Assembly: GCA_002841655.1 (NCBI GenBank)
Contig: PHAH01000057.1
Location: 1 to 5,521 of the forward strand
Direction: 5' to 3'
Length of the DNA: 5,521 bases
Source: Candidatus Falkowbacteria bacterium HGW-Falkowbacteria-2
Lineage (GTDB): Bacteria; Patescibacteriota; Patescibacteriia; Patescibacteriales; UBA12465
Position 1 is the stretch's first letter. Every line of letters starts with the position of its first letter. The position numbers were made by a program, and so were the translations under genes. The notes under the pieces were generated by a model. The model was given only the letters and a program-made list of their open reading frames with translations, was not told where the DNA came from and ran no database searches. Shown piece after piece: positions 1 through 5,521 of this stretch.

Positions 1-3
1 TAT

Positions 4-33
4 ATTACATTTTAGGAGCAAAAAGGCTATAAT
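4..33 (+). promoter_or_regulatory. Putative sigma70-type promoter for the first operon
   Basis: A perfect TATAAT lies at 28-33. A weak -35-like ATTACA (4 of 6 consensus bases) lies at 4-9, 18 bases upstream. Transcription would start near position 40, giving a leader of about 33 bases before the start codon at 73. The -10 is convincing but the -35 is only fair, and the window begins too close to see whether an upstream gene reads through. Confidence 0.45.
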
Positions 34-72
34 GAAAATGAAGCTTAATAGTCGATAAAGGCGATACGTCTT

Positions 73-864
73 ATGAAGTATATATATAGCCGAAGGATAC
101 TGTTTTTTAGCATCTTAGCTCTTATTTTTATAGTGGCGGCGTTTGTGCCTCAAATAATTAACGGATCTATTCTTGGCTTCGGTGAAGAAGCGTCGGAAAC
201 AATAATAATCGGCGGTTTACTAATCGCCGCTTTTTTAATTAACTCGATGTGCTTTAAAGAGTATTGGCGCTTACATCGATATCAAGTTAATTTAGAAGAT
301 CGTTTGCAGGACACATTTAAATATATTGGTTCGGTTAACCTGCAGATGGAAGAAATGAGACAGGCTTTTACCAATTTCAAAAAGTATCCTGAAAACAAAA
401 AAGACATTCGTACAGTTTTTGTCTATTTCGCCGAAAAGATATTGAGCATGGTAAATACTGACTGGGTGATTATTCGCGTAATCGACATGAAGACGGGGAG
501 GACTATTAGAGAGGATAAGTTTGCTCGTAATAATCAGGCCGTTGAATATGGAAAGATTGAAAATAACGAAATTATTTCTGGAAAATGTAAGGATGATCGT
601 TGTACGATTGTTAAGTCGGAGCAAGAAAATATTAATATAAAAGCATATTGTATTCTATCAGCTAAGCTAAATAATAAGGATCAGGAATTCTTTGTGCGAT
701 CCATTATTAACCAGCTCGAAATGATGTATATAGTATTCTCTTCACTCAATAAGAATACTAAGACAGGAATAAATAATGGCGAAAGCAATGGAAACCGAGA
801 GGCGGAAATGACGCCAGAAAAGCAAGGTGAGCCAGACGAGGACGATGAATATAACCAGCAATAA
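73..864 (+). CDS. Two-helix inner-membrane protein with possible GAF-like cytoplasmic domain, unknown function
   Basis: I do not recognise a named family for this 263-residue protein. It has a basic N-terminus (residues 1-8), a first membrane helix at about 9-29, a short outer loop at 30-43 carrying three glutamates, and a second helix at about 44-60. Basic residues after helix 2 place the rest in the cytoplasm by the positive-inside rule. Residues 61-100 form a charged, probably coiled-coil linker. About 106-225 alternate helix and strand in a way that resembles a GAF/PAS-type sensor fold; this is an inference from pattern, not a motif match. That domain holds a C-x4-C pair (C172, C177) and C193. 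Residues 228-263 are a polar, acidic, probably disordered tail. No kinase, cyclase or other catalytic output domain is present. The ATG at 73 places the first helix directly at the N-terminus; AAAGG at 57-61 is a weak ribosome site 11 bases away. The gene runs into the DUF4342 gene and is probably co-transcribed with it. The coding call is firm; the function is open. Confidence 0.85.
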   Translation: MKYIYSRRILFFSILALIFIVAAFVPQIINGSILGFGEEASETIIIGGLLIAAFLINSMCFKEYWRLHRYQVNLEDRLQDTFKYIGSVNLQMEEMRQAFTNFKKYPENKKDIRTVFVYFAEKILSMVNTDWVIIRVIDMKTGRTIREDKFARNNQAVEYGKIENNEIISGKCKDDRCTIVKSEQENINIKAYCILSAKLNNKDQEFFVRSIINQLEMMYIVFSSLNKNTKTGINNGESNGNREAEMTPEKQGEPDEDDEYNQQ

Positions 865-886
865 GAAAGATTTAAATAAAACAATT

Positions 887-1186
887 ATGCCGGCAAAAAA
901 AACAAAAAGCTCAGCAGGAGGAAAAAAAGCTAACAGCTCCTCCGCAAATGACTCCCAGTTTGAAGAATTTTCGGTGATGGGCCACGAACTAGTGGAGAAG
1001 GTAAAAAAACTTATCAAGGAAGGTAATGTTCGTCGCATTATTATTAAGAATGAAAAGGGCAAGGTCATGTTGGAAATTCCAGTTACCTTTGCTGTCATCG
1101 GTGCCGTATTTGCGCCGGTGCTTGCAGCTGTCGGGGCATTAGCTGCCCTACTGAATAAAGGTAGTATTGTGGTCGTCAAGAAATAG
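887..1186 (+). CDS. DUF4342-family small protein
   Basis: The product is 99 residues if translated from the ATG at 887. Residues 25-65 carry the stretch I associate with DUF4342: an amphipathic helix (ELVEKVKKLIKEGN, 34-47), then R-R-I-I-I-K and a strand pair ending in L-E-I-P (62-65). A hydrophobic segment of about 24 residues, rich in Ala, Val and Gly (66-89), could be one membrane helix or a buried hairpin. The protein ends in a short basic strand (94-99). Residues 1-24 are Lys/Ser/Ala-rich and probably disordered. The start is uncertain. The GTG at 827 and the ATG at 845 are in frame and would overlap the upstream gene, whose stop ends at 864. The 845 start has GAGGA at 838-842 just ahead of it, while 887 has no clear ribosome site but leaves a natural-looking N-terminus. 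Family function is unknown. Overlap or a 22-base gap with the membrane protein gene implies one operon and possibly translational coupling. The stop is TAG, followed by a strong terminator. Confidence 0.85.
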   Translation: MPAKKTKSSAGGKKANSSSANDSQFEEFSVMGHELVEKVKKLIKEGNVRRIIIKNEKGKVMLEIPVTFAVIGAVFAPVLAAVGALAALLNKGSIVVVKK

Positions 1187-1200
1187 TTTTGATATCAAAA
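1187..1200. repeat. Perfect 14-bp palindrome abutting the terminator
   Basis: TTTTGATATCAAAA reads the same on both strands. It begins directly after the TAG stop at 1184-1186, and its last four A bases are also the upstream A tract of the terminator stem. It may simply extend the bidirectional terminator. A protein-binding site is possible but has no further support. Confidence 0.5.
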
Positions 1201-1226
1201 AAGAGCGCTGACTAAGCGCTCTTTTT
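1197..1226. terminator. Bidirectional intrinsic terminator
   Basis: The stem AGAGCGCT (1202-1209) pairs perfectly with AGCGCTCT (1215-1222) around a five-base loop, GACTA. It is extended by A (1198-1201) to T (1223-1226) pairs. On the plus strand the hairpin is followed by a T run at 1222-1226 and more T-rich sequence. On the minus strand it is followed by six T bases (complement of 1197-1202). It sits 10 bases after the DUF4342 stop and 11 bases after the convergent mutase stop, so it can end both transcripts. Confidence 0.92.
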
Positions 1227-1237
1227 ATTTTCTTATA

Positions 1238-2617
1238 TTAAGTATTTTCAATCAGCTTTAATACTTCATCCCTCTTGGCAACCATGACTTCAAATGAGTC
1301 AGCTTCTAGGTTTAGGCGCACCTTGTCTTCGGTGTTTGAGCCACGGACGTTAAACCAAAAGTTTGGGTATGTAATGCTGATGCCATCCAGTAAGCTTTTC
1401 TCACCGTCTTTATAACTATCCTGTAATGCTTGGAAGATTTTATCCTTATCTTTAACGCTGCGATTGATTTCGCCAGAGTGGAAATAGCGACGATATGGTT
1501 TTAAAAATTCAGAAACGCTCATGTTGCTTTGCGAAAATAGGGCTAGTAACTTGCCAATCATAATCATTGGCATTTCAAAACAGCCAATTTCTAAATTCAA
1601 AAAGAAGTGTCCAGAAGACTCACCGGCAAAATAAGCATTTTCAGCAAGCATCTGCTCTTTTATTAATGAGTGGCCGACACGCGAAGGTACCGGCACGCCA
1701 CCATTAGCTGTGATAAGGTCAACGGTAATCTTGCCGGGTCTGACGTCGTAGCCAATCTTGCTGCCCGGTTTTTCTTTTAAGAAGATTTGCGCAAGCAGAC
1801 CTCTAATAATCGCCGGATCAACTAGATCTCCTTTTTCATCAACAAAGAACACGCGATCACCATCGCCATCGGTGGCAATACCAAGATCGGCCCCTGAGTT
1901 TTTAACTGCTTGACTCAAGGCTTCCAGATTCTCACTCTTCAATGGGTCTGCTTCGTGCGCCGGGAAAGAACCATCAAGGGTAAAGTTTAGTTTTTCAAGT
2001 TGTACTGGCAGTTTAGAAGCGAGAAGCTCTAGGTATTGAGCGCCCATACTGTTGGCAGCATCAGCCACAATGCGCATAGGCTTAATACTGGCAACATTAA
2101 TGTGTGTCAGATCATGTTCTAATTGAGCCTCGGCGGCGTTAGCTAGTGTTTCAACTGGGTGAAGTTCTTCTTCAATGATATCAAACTCTTCACTTTTCAA
2201 AATTTCATCGCGCATCCAGTTAATGCCACTGTCACCACTGATGGGGCGACTCATTGCGCGGACAAGCTTGAAACCATTCCATTCTTTGGGATTATGAGAA
2301 GCGCTAACCATGATGCCTCCGTCTGCCTTTTGGTTAGAAACGGTGAAGTAGAAGGCAGGGGTTGAAAGTAGTCCAGCGTCAATTACCTTTACGCCAGCAC
2401 TTTGGAGACCAGCAATTAGGGCTGCGCTGATAGCGGGTGAGCTAAGGCGCATATCGCGAGCGACAATGATGGTTAATGGCTTATTTGCATCTGTGTCTCC
2501 ATCAGCGCGACGTAGAGCGGCGAAGGCATGAGCGAGACGAGCTACAAAAGCTAAGTCAAAATCAGTTTCGTAGATCCCGCGTATATCATAAGCTTTAAAA
2601 ATTGAGGGATTAAACAT
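1238..2617 (-). CDS. manB: Phosphomannomutase/phosphoglucomutase
   Basis: This is a 459-residue, full-length member of the alpha-D-phosphohexomutase superfamily. The family interconverts hexose-6-phosphate and hexose-1-phosphate (mannose and/or glucose), feeding GDP- or UDP-sugar synthesis in the cytoplasm. All family landmarks are present in order: the N-terminal YDIRG (10-14); the catalytic phosphoserine loop SASHNP (105-110, S107); the metal loop DGDGDR (250-255, Asp 250/252/254); the sugar-binding GESSGH (332-337); and the C-terminal phosphate-binding loop RGSNTED (425-431). In that last loop, Gly and Asp stand where Pro/Ser and Pro are more usual, but the core R-x-S-N-T-E is intact. Sugar preference (Man or Glc) cannot be read from sequence alone, and glucosamine mutase is less likely given the GESSGH and SNTE motifs. 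The ATG at 2617 places YDIRG at the normal distance from the N-terminus. No Shine-Dalgarno is visible, and the start lies 4 bases after the upstream bactofilin-like gene's stop, so translation is probably coupled to it. Confidence 0.95.
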   Translation of the reverse strand: MFNPSIFKAYDIRGIYETDFDLAFVARLAHAFAALRRADGDTDANKPLTIIVARDMRLSSPAISAALIAGLQSAGVKVIDAGLLSTPAFYFTVSNQKADGGIMVSASHNPKEWNGFKLVRAMSRPISGDSGINWMRDEILKSEEFDIIEEELHPVETLANAAEAQLEHDLTHINVASIKPMRIVADAANSMGAQYLELLASKLPVQLEKLNFTLDGSFPAHEADPLKSENLEALSQAVKNSGADLGIATDGDGDRVFFVDEKGDLVDPAIIRGLLAQIFLKEKPGSKIGYDVRPGKITVDLITANGGVPVPSRVGHSLIKEQMLAENAYFAGESSGHFFLNLEIGCFEMPMIMIGKLLALFSQSNMSVSEFLKPYRRYFHSGEINRSVKDKDKIFQALQDSYKDGEKSLLDGISITYPNFWFNVRGSNTEDKVRLNLEADSFEVMVAKRDEVLKLIENT

Positions 2618-2621
2618 TGTT

Positions 2622-3758
2622 TTAAGAGTTACGGTTTGTAAGATAAAGATTGAAAGCGCCTATTCCAATACAGGTAGCGACGAGTGAAATTAGCCAACCA
2701 ATAAAAGGGATGGCAAATAACAGCCAGGCGATGATAACGCCTAACATCAAACCAATAGTAAGTGTTTTTGAAGTTTCTTCCCCACGACTAAAGCGAGTGA
2801 TTAAGGTTTGGCCAACAAAAATGGCGGTTATTATTTTACCAACCCAGAGCATTATCAACCACAAACCGATTAAGATCAAAGCCAAAGGGGCGCCGATGAT
2901 GGTGAAGACTAAAATGATTGCGCCCATTGGGACAACAAGGAAAGTGAGAAGTCCCCAGACGAACACCATGCCCGTTTGGTGCTTGATTAATTCATTCATG
3001 CCAAGCGCAATTTTTCTGCCTGGTTTGATTATCACAAGTCCAATAACAATCGCGGCGAAGATGCTGTAAATAATCGACCAGAGTTTATTCATCGCCTTGC
3101 CTTTAACGGGCTGAGCTTTTACCGGATTAATCTCTCCGGCCACACTAGATCCTTCTTGCATGTTAAGGGTTGTGCCTTCGCCGTATGTCAGATTGCCATT
3201 GATGGCTGCTTGTGGGGCAAGAGTGATGTTACGGCTACGGTTGTCACCACTGAAGTTGAAATTCTTTCCAATCTTACCCGAGAGAATGATATTGTCGCCT
3301 TCGCCGTAAACATTACCACCAATGACACCCATAATATCAGTGTTCATTGCTGCGCTGAGTAAATCCCAACCAACCCGAGCATTCTTGCCTATAGATATCG
3401 AATTACCAATAAAGTTTACATTTCTAGCTACTGCTCCATTTAAACTACCGCTGTTAGCCGCGATTCGGATGTTGCCGTTTACTTCCCCGTTAACGGTAAT
3501 TGTCTGACCGACGGCGATTAGATCGCCATCTAAACGGCCATTAACAGTTATAGTCTGGGCGGCGGCAATAAGGTCGCCTTTTATTTCTCCGTCAATCGTG
3601 ATATTGTTTCCGGCAGCGTATAAGTTGCCGTCGATTGTCTGCCCTTCGGGCACGTAGATGTTATTTTGCGATTTTACCTCGGCTGCATCCGCAATAAAGG
3701 GTGCGAACAGGAGGATGGCGGCTGTGGTCGCGATAAGCGCCTTGAGTTTGTTGGTCAT
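2622..3758 (-). CDS. Exported bactofilin-like (polymer-forming) protein with multi-pass membrane C-terminus
   Basis: The 378-residue product has three parts. Residues 1-25 are a Sec-type signal peptide with lysines at 4 and 6, a hydrophobic core, and a likely A-D-A cleavage site at 23-25. Residues 33-210 are a beta-repeat region of bactofilin/polymer-forming type. Its clearest units have a 17-residue period, with glycines at 57, 74, 91 and 108, a second glycine series at 44, 61, 78 and 95, and a core like QTITVNG plus GDLIA. Residues 226-373 contain about five membrane helices (near 226-246, 263-289, 291-319, 333-352, 354-373). Basic loops at 246-260 and 321-331 fit a topology with the beta domain outside and the C-terminus inside. 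Classical bactofilins are cytoplasmic, so export here is notable; similar combinations are, I believe, annotated as polymer-forming proteins in related genomes. A structural role in the envelope is inferred. The ATG at 3758 gives the exact signal peptide. No ribosome site is visible upstream. It is the first gene of an operon with the mutase. Confidence 0.88.
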   Translation of the reverse strand: MTNKLKALIATTAAILLFAPFIADAAEVKSQNNIYVPEGQTIDGNLYAAGNNITIDGEIKGDLIAAAQTITVNGRLDGDLIAVGQTITVNGEVNGNIRIAANSGSLNGAVARNVNFIGNSISIGKNARVGWDLLSAAMNTDIMGVIGGNVYGEGDNIILSGKIGKNFNFSGDNRSRNITLAPQAAINGNLTYGEGTTLNMQEGSSVAGEINPVKAQPVKGKAMNKLWSIIYSIFAAIVIGLVIIKPGRKIALGMNELIKHQTGMVFVWGLLTFLVVPMGAIILVFTIIGAPLALILIGLWLIMLWVGKIITAIFVGQTLITRFSRGEETSKTLTIGLMLGVIIAWLLFAIPFIGWLISLVATCIGIGAFNLYLTNRNS

Positions 3759-3779
3759 AGTAAAAAAATTACAAATATT

Positions 3780-3807
3780 TGCTATAATTATACCGTTATT
3801 ATATCCT
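3780..3807 (+). promoter_or_regulatory. elp3 promoter region (extended -10, with an alternative leaderless promoter)
   Basis: An extended -10, TG-C-TATAAT, lies at 3780-3788 with no good -35 upstream. It would start transcription near 3795 and give a leader of about 19 bases. A second reading is TTGCTA (3779-3784), a 17-base spacer and TATCCT (3802-3807). This leaves six bases to the ATG at 3814, implying a leaderless transcript. The TATAAT is part of the perfect palindrome TATAATTATA (3783-3792), so a -10 exists on both strands. Confidence 0.5.
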
Positions 3808-3826
3808 AAAAATATGGTCCAGGCAA
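3798..3826 (-). promoter_or_regulatory. Putative promoter of the bactofilin-like/mutase operon
   Basis: Read on the minus strand, TTGCCT (complement of 3821-3826) and a perfect TATAAT (complement of 3798-3803) are separated by exactly 17 bases. Transcription would start near 3791 and give a leader of about 33 bases to the ATG at 3758. The -35 lies inside the first codons of elp3. A second minus-strand TATAAT at 3787-3792 has no matching -35. Confidence 0.6.
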
Positions 3827-5391
3827 TTCATGAGCTAATCAGAGAAGGTGTTGATTCCGTACAGAGCCGGGATGAGTTGTCGTCTTTAAAAAGAATAATT
3901 ACGAAGAAATATAAATTAGACTCTATTCGGAATGATGAAATAATTCGCGAATATAAGCTATTAGTTAAGGAAAAGAAGCTTAAGCCTAGCCTTGATTTTG
4001 AATATTTACTACGTAAAAGGTCGGTTCGCACTCTTTCAGGAATCGCGCCGATTGCCATTTTAACTAAATCCTACCCCTGCCCCGGTACGTGTGCCTATTG
4101 TCCAAGAGAAACGGATGTTCCGGTCAGTTACCTCGCTAATGAACCAGCGGTAATGCGCGCTATCCGTTGTAATTATCATCCCTATACTCAGGTTGCGTCC
4201 CGTTTACGCGCCCTTGAAAACAACGGCCATGAACCAACAAAAATGGAGGTGATTGTGATTGGTGGAACCTGGAGTTATTTGCCTGATAAGTATAAATACT
4301 GGTACATAGCGAATAGCTTTAAGGCAGCAAATGACTATCGCACTCAAGGCAAACTTGCTAATTCTCCCTATCCTCAAGATATTAAGTTAAGTGAGTTGAA
4401 GTCGCTAATGTTAAAGGAGCAAAAGCGAAATGAGAATGCCCGTTATCGCATCATCGGCCTTACTCTGGAAACAAGACCAGACTATATTAATAAAAAGGAA
4501 CTAGAGCAGATGCGTGAACTTGGTTGTACCCGGGTTGAAATGGGTGTACAGGCGGTGGATGACGAAATATTAAAGATAAATCGTCGCGGACACGGTGTTG
4601 CCGCTATTTCTCAGGCAACAACGATGTTAAAACAATATGGTTTTAAGATAACCTATCATTTAATGCCGGCTTTACCAGGTTCGAACCCGCGGTTAGATCT
4701 AAAATTGTTCTCCTCATTATTTACCGATGCCAGATTTCAGCCAGATCAAATAAAATTCTATCCAACCGTCGTCACTAAAGGCAGTCTGTTATATAAATGG
4801 TACAAAGCTGGAAAATATAAGCCGTATTCAGATAAGGTGCTGCAAAATCTAATCCTAAAATGCAAAGCCTTGGTTCCGCCGTATGTTCGTATTATTCGCT
4901 TGATTCGAGACATTCCAGCTGAATCCATTATTGCTGGTAATAAGATAACGAATTTAAGACAGGTCATGCAGCAGCAAGGAGCTGTCTGTAGATGTATCCG
5001 TTGCCGGGAGCCTAAAACCGCAGCTATCGGTGACCACGTCTTAAATGTGCAATCATATCCAGCCTCTGATGGCATGGAATATTTCATTAGCTTCGACAGC
5101 CTTGATGGTGAAACTATCTATGGCTTCTGTCGTCTGAGAATCGATGTTCATAGCCCAATTGCTCCTGCCATTATTCGCGAGCTGCACGTCTATGGAGAGC
5201 TGGCACCAGTTGGTGGTCAAAAAAGCGTCCAACATCATGGACTAGGAAAGCGCTTAATGAAGGAAGCGGAGCGAATTGCCACGCAAGATAAAGCGGGGAA
5301 AGTGGCGGTTATTTCCGGGATAGGTGTAAGGGGATATTATCGAAAACTTGGCTATCGTTTAGCGGGCGGGTATATGATAAAAAAGCTCTAA
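3814..5391 (+). CDS. elp3: tRNA uridine(34) acetyltransferase Elp3 (radical SAM/GNAT)
   Basis: This is a full-length, 525-residue single-subunit Elp3. The family uses a radical SAM domain and acetyl-CoA to attach a carboxymethyl-type group to C5 of wobble uridine 34 in tRNA. Residues 1-75 are a basic helical region expected to contact tRNA. The radical SAM core follows, with the FeS-binding triad C89-x3-C93-x2-C96 after RTLSG (73-77), then IGGTW (149-153), LETRPDY (218-224) and VEMGVQ (241-246). The Elp3-specific zinc-type cluster C392-x-C394-x2-C397 is intact. The C-terminal GNAT domain (about 405-525) has RELHVYG (455-461), the acetyl-CoA loop QHHGLG (473-478) and the conserved YYRKLGY (508-514). 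The frame stays open upstream to 3658, but that part overlaps the divergent gene and its signal peptide region. The ATG at 3814 fits family length and lies after the promoter elements. No Shine-Dalgarno is present. No Elp1/Elp2-like partner is nearby, as expected for bacterial Elp3. Confidence 0.96.
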   Translation: MVQAIHELIREGVDSVQSRDELSSLKRIITKKYKLDSIRNDEIIREYKLLVKEKKLKPSLDFEYLLRKRSVRTLSGIAPIAILTKSYPCPGTCAYCPRETDVPVSYLANEPAVMRAIRCNYHPYTQVASRLRALENNGHEPTKMEVIVIGGTWSYLPDKYKYWYIANSFKAANDYRTQGKLANSPYPQDIKLSELKSLMLKEQKRNENARYRIIGLTLETRPDYINKKELEQMRELGCTRVEMGVQAVDDEILKINRRGHGVAAISQATTMLKQYGFKITYHLMPALPGSNPRLDLKLFSSLFTDARFQPDQIKFYPTVVTKGSLLYKWYKAGKYKPYSDKVLQNLILKCKALVPPYVRIIRLIRDIPAESIIAGNKITNLRQVMQQQGAVCRCIRCREPKTAAIGDHVLNVQSYPASDGMEYFISFDSLDGETIYGFCRLRIDVHSPIAPAIIRELHVYGELAPVGGQKSVQHHGLGKRLMKEAERIATQDKAGKVAVISGIGVRGYYRKLGYRLAGGYMIKKL

Positions 5392-5420
5392 ATAATCCAT
5401 AATTATACCTGTTTTGGCTT

Positions 5421-5449
5421 TTGACAAAAGGTCTGAGCTAAACTAAGAT
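5421..5449 (+). promoter_or_regulatory. Near-consensus sigma70-type promoter of the last gene
   Basis: A perfect -35 TTGACA (5421-5426), a 17-base spacer and a -10 TAAGAT (5444-5449, 5 of 6) form the best promoter in the window. Transcription would start around 5455-5457, which coincides with the ATG at 5456. A small inverted repeat, CTTTTG-A-CAAAAG (5418-5430), covers the -35. No terminator for elp3 is visible in the preceding 5392-5420. Confidence 0.8.
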
Positions 5450-5455
5450 AGATAT

Positions 5456-5521
5456 ATGAAAATACAAGATTTATCTACTTTTGATTCCATCGTGGATGAG
5501 ATTATAGAGCGTGAAGAAAGA
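5456..5521 (+). CDS. Start of an unidentified gene, cut by the window end
   Basis: The reading frame opens with ATG at 5456 and stays open for 22 codons to the last base. The start of the product reads MKIQDLSTFD and continues as a charged, probably helical segment ending in E-R-E-E-R. This is too short to identify. An acidic/basic N-terminal helix of this kind is seen, for example, at the start of serine hydroxymethyltransferases, but that is only a guess. The call rests mainly on the strong promoter six bases upstream and on the absence of any other start. There is no Shine-Dalgarno, consistent with a leaderless message. Confidence 0.6.
   Translation, partial: MKIQDLSTFDSIVDEIIEREER

Noticed and set aside
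32..58. Eight-codon open frame ahead of the first gene
   Set aside because: It begins inside the putative -10 element and has no ribosome site. A leader peptide role has no support.
742..1179. Long antisense open frame opposite the DUF4342 gene
   Set aside because: It has a low-complexity, hydrophobic composition typical of a shadow frame, with no promoter or ribosome site, and the plus-strand gene has recognisable family sequence.
2650..3069. Plus-strand open frame opposite the membrane part of the bactofilin-like gene
   Set aside because: It is a shadow of codons for hydrophobic helices, with no start signals or family similarity that I can see.
3430..3640. Imperfect tandem DNA repeats with a period of about 51 bases
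   Set aside because: They are the coding sequence of the 17-residue bactofilin-type protein repeats, not a CRISPR array or an independent DNA repeat.
3658..3813. In-frame upstream extension of elp3 (52 extra codons)
   Set aside because: It overlaps the start and signal peptide of the divergent bactofilin-like gene, crosses both promoters, and adds a sequence not expected in the Elp3 family. The ATG at 3814 gives the normal length.
4758..5238. Minus-strand open frames opposite the 3' half of elp3
   Set aside because: They are antisense to strongly conserved Elp3 coding sequence and have no independent signals.
5418..5430. Inverted repeat CTTTTG-A-CAAAAG as terminator or operator
   Set aside because: The one-base centre cannot form a stable hairpin loop without losing pairs, and it is A/T-rich. 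It is most simply explained by the overlapping TTGACA box, and an operator role is unsupported.

Overview
The window looks like a stretch of bacterial chromosome, most likely from a Patescibacteria (Candidate Phyla Radiation) genome of the Parcubacteria type. This is inferred from gene content and style, with moderate confidence. Supporting points are a stand-alone bacterial Elp3, a DUF4342-type small protein, an exported bactofilin-like protein with a multi-pass membrane tail, very tight gene packing, weak or absent Shine-Dalgarno sequences and short leaders. All stop codons seen are TAA or TAG, and the genes read intact with the standard code. No tRNA, rRNA, CRISPR array, insertion sequence or phage gene is visible. 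No intergenic stretch exceeds about 70 bases.

Layout. (1) Positions 1-1186, plus strand: a promoter-like element leads into a two-gene unit. The first gene encodes an unrecognised inner-membrane protein with two N-terminal helices, a linker helix and a possible GAF-like cytoplasmic domain. The second encodes a DUF4342-family protein, and its possible starts overlap or closely follow the first gene's stop. (2) Positions 1187-1237: a strong hairpin with T tracts on both sides that can terminate this unit and the convergent operon; a perfect palindrome abuts it. (3) Positions 1238-3758, minus strand: an exported bactofilin-like, membrane-anchored protein is followed after 4 bases by a phosphomannomutase/phosphoglucomutase. 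(4) Positions 3759-3813: a compact divergent promoter region. (5) Positions 3814-5391, plus strand: full-length Elp3, the tRNA U34-modifying radical SAM/GNAT enzyme. (6) Positions 5392-5521: a near-consensus sigma70-type promoter and the first 22 codons of a gene that runs off the window and appears to be leaderless.

How the genes fit together. The minus-strand pair suggests envelope work: the mutase supplies hexose-1-phosphates for nucleotide sugars, and its partner is an exported beta-repeat protein held in the membrane. Elp3 belongs to translation (wobble uridine modification), and only its promoter region links it to the envelope pair. The first two genes have no known function. Their membrane sensor-like architecture and tight coupling make them the most plausible uncharacterised module here. 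I found no defence, mobile or biosynthetic system.
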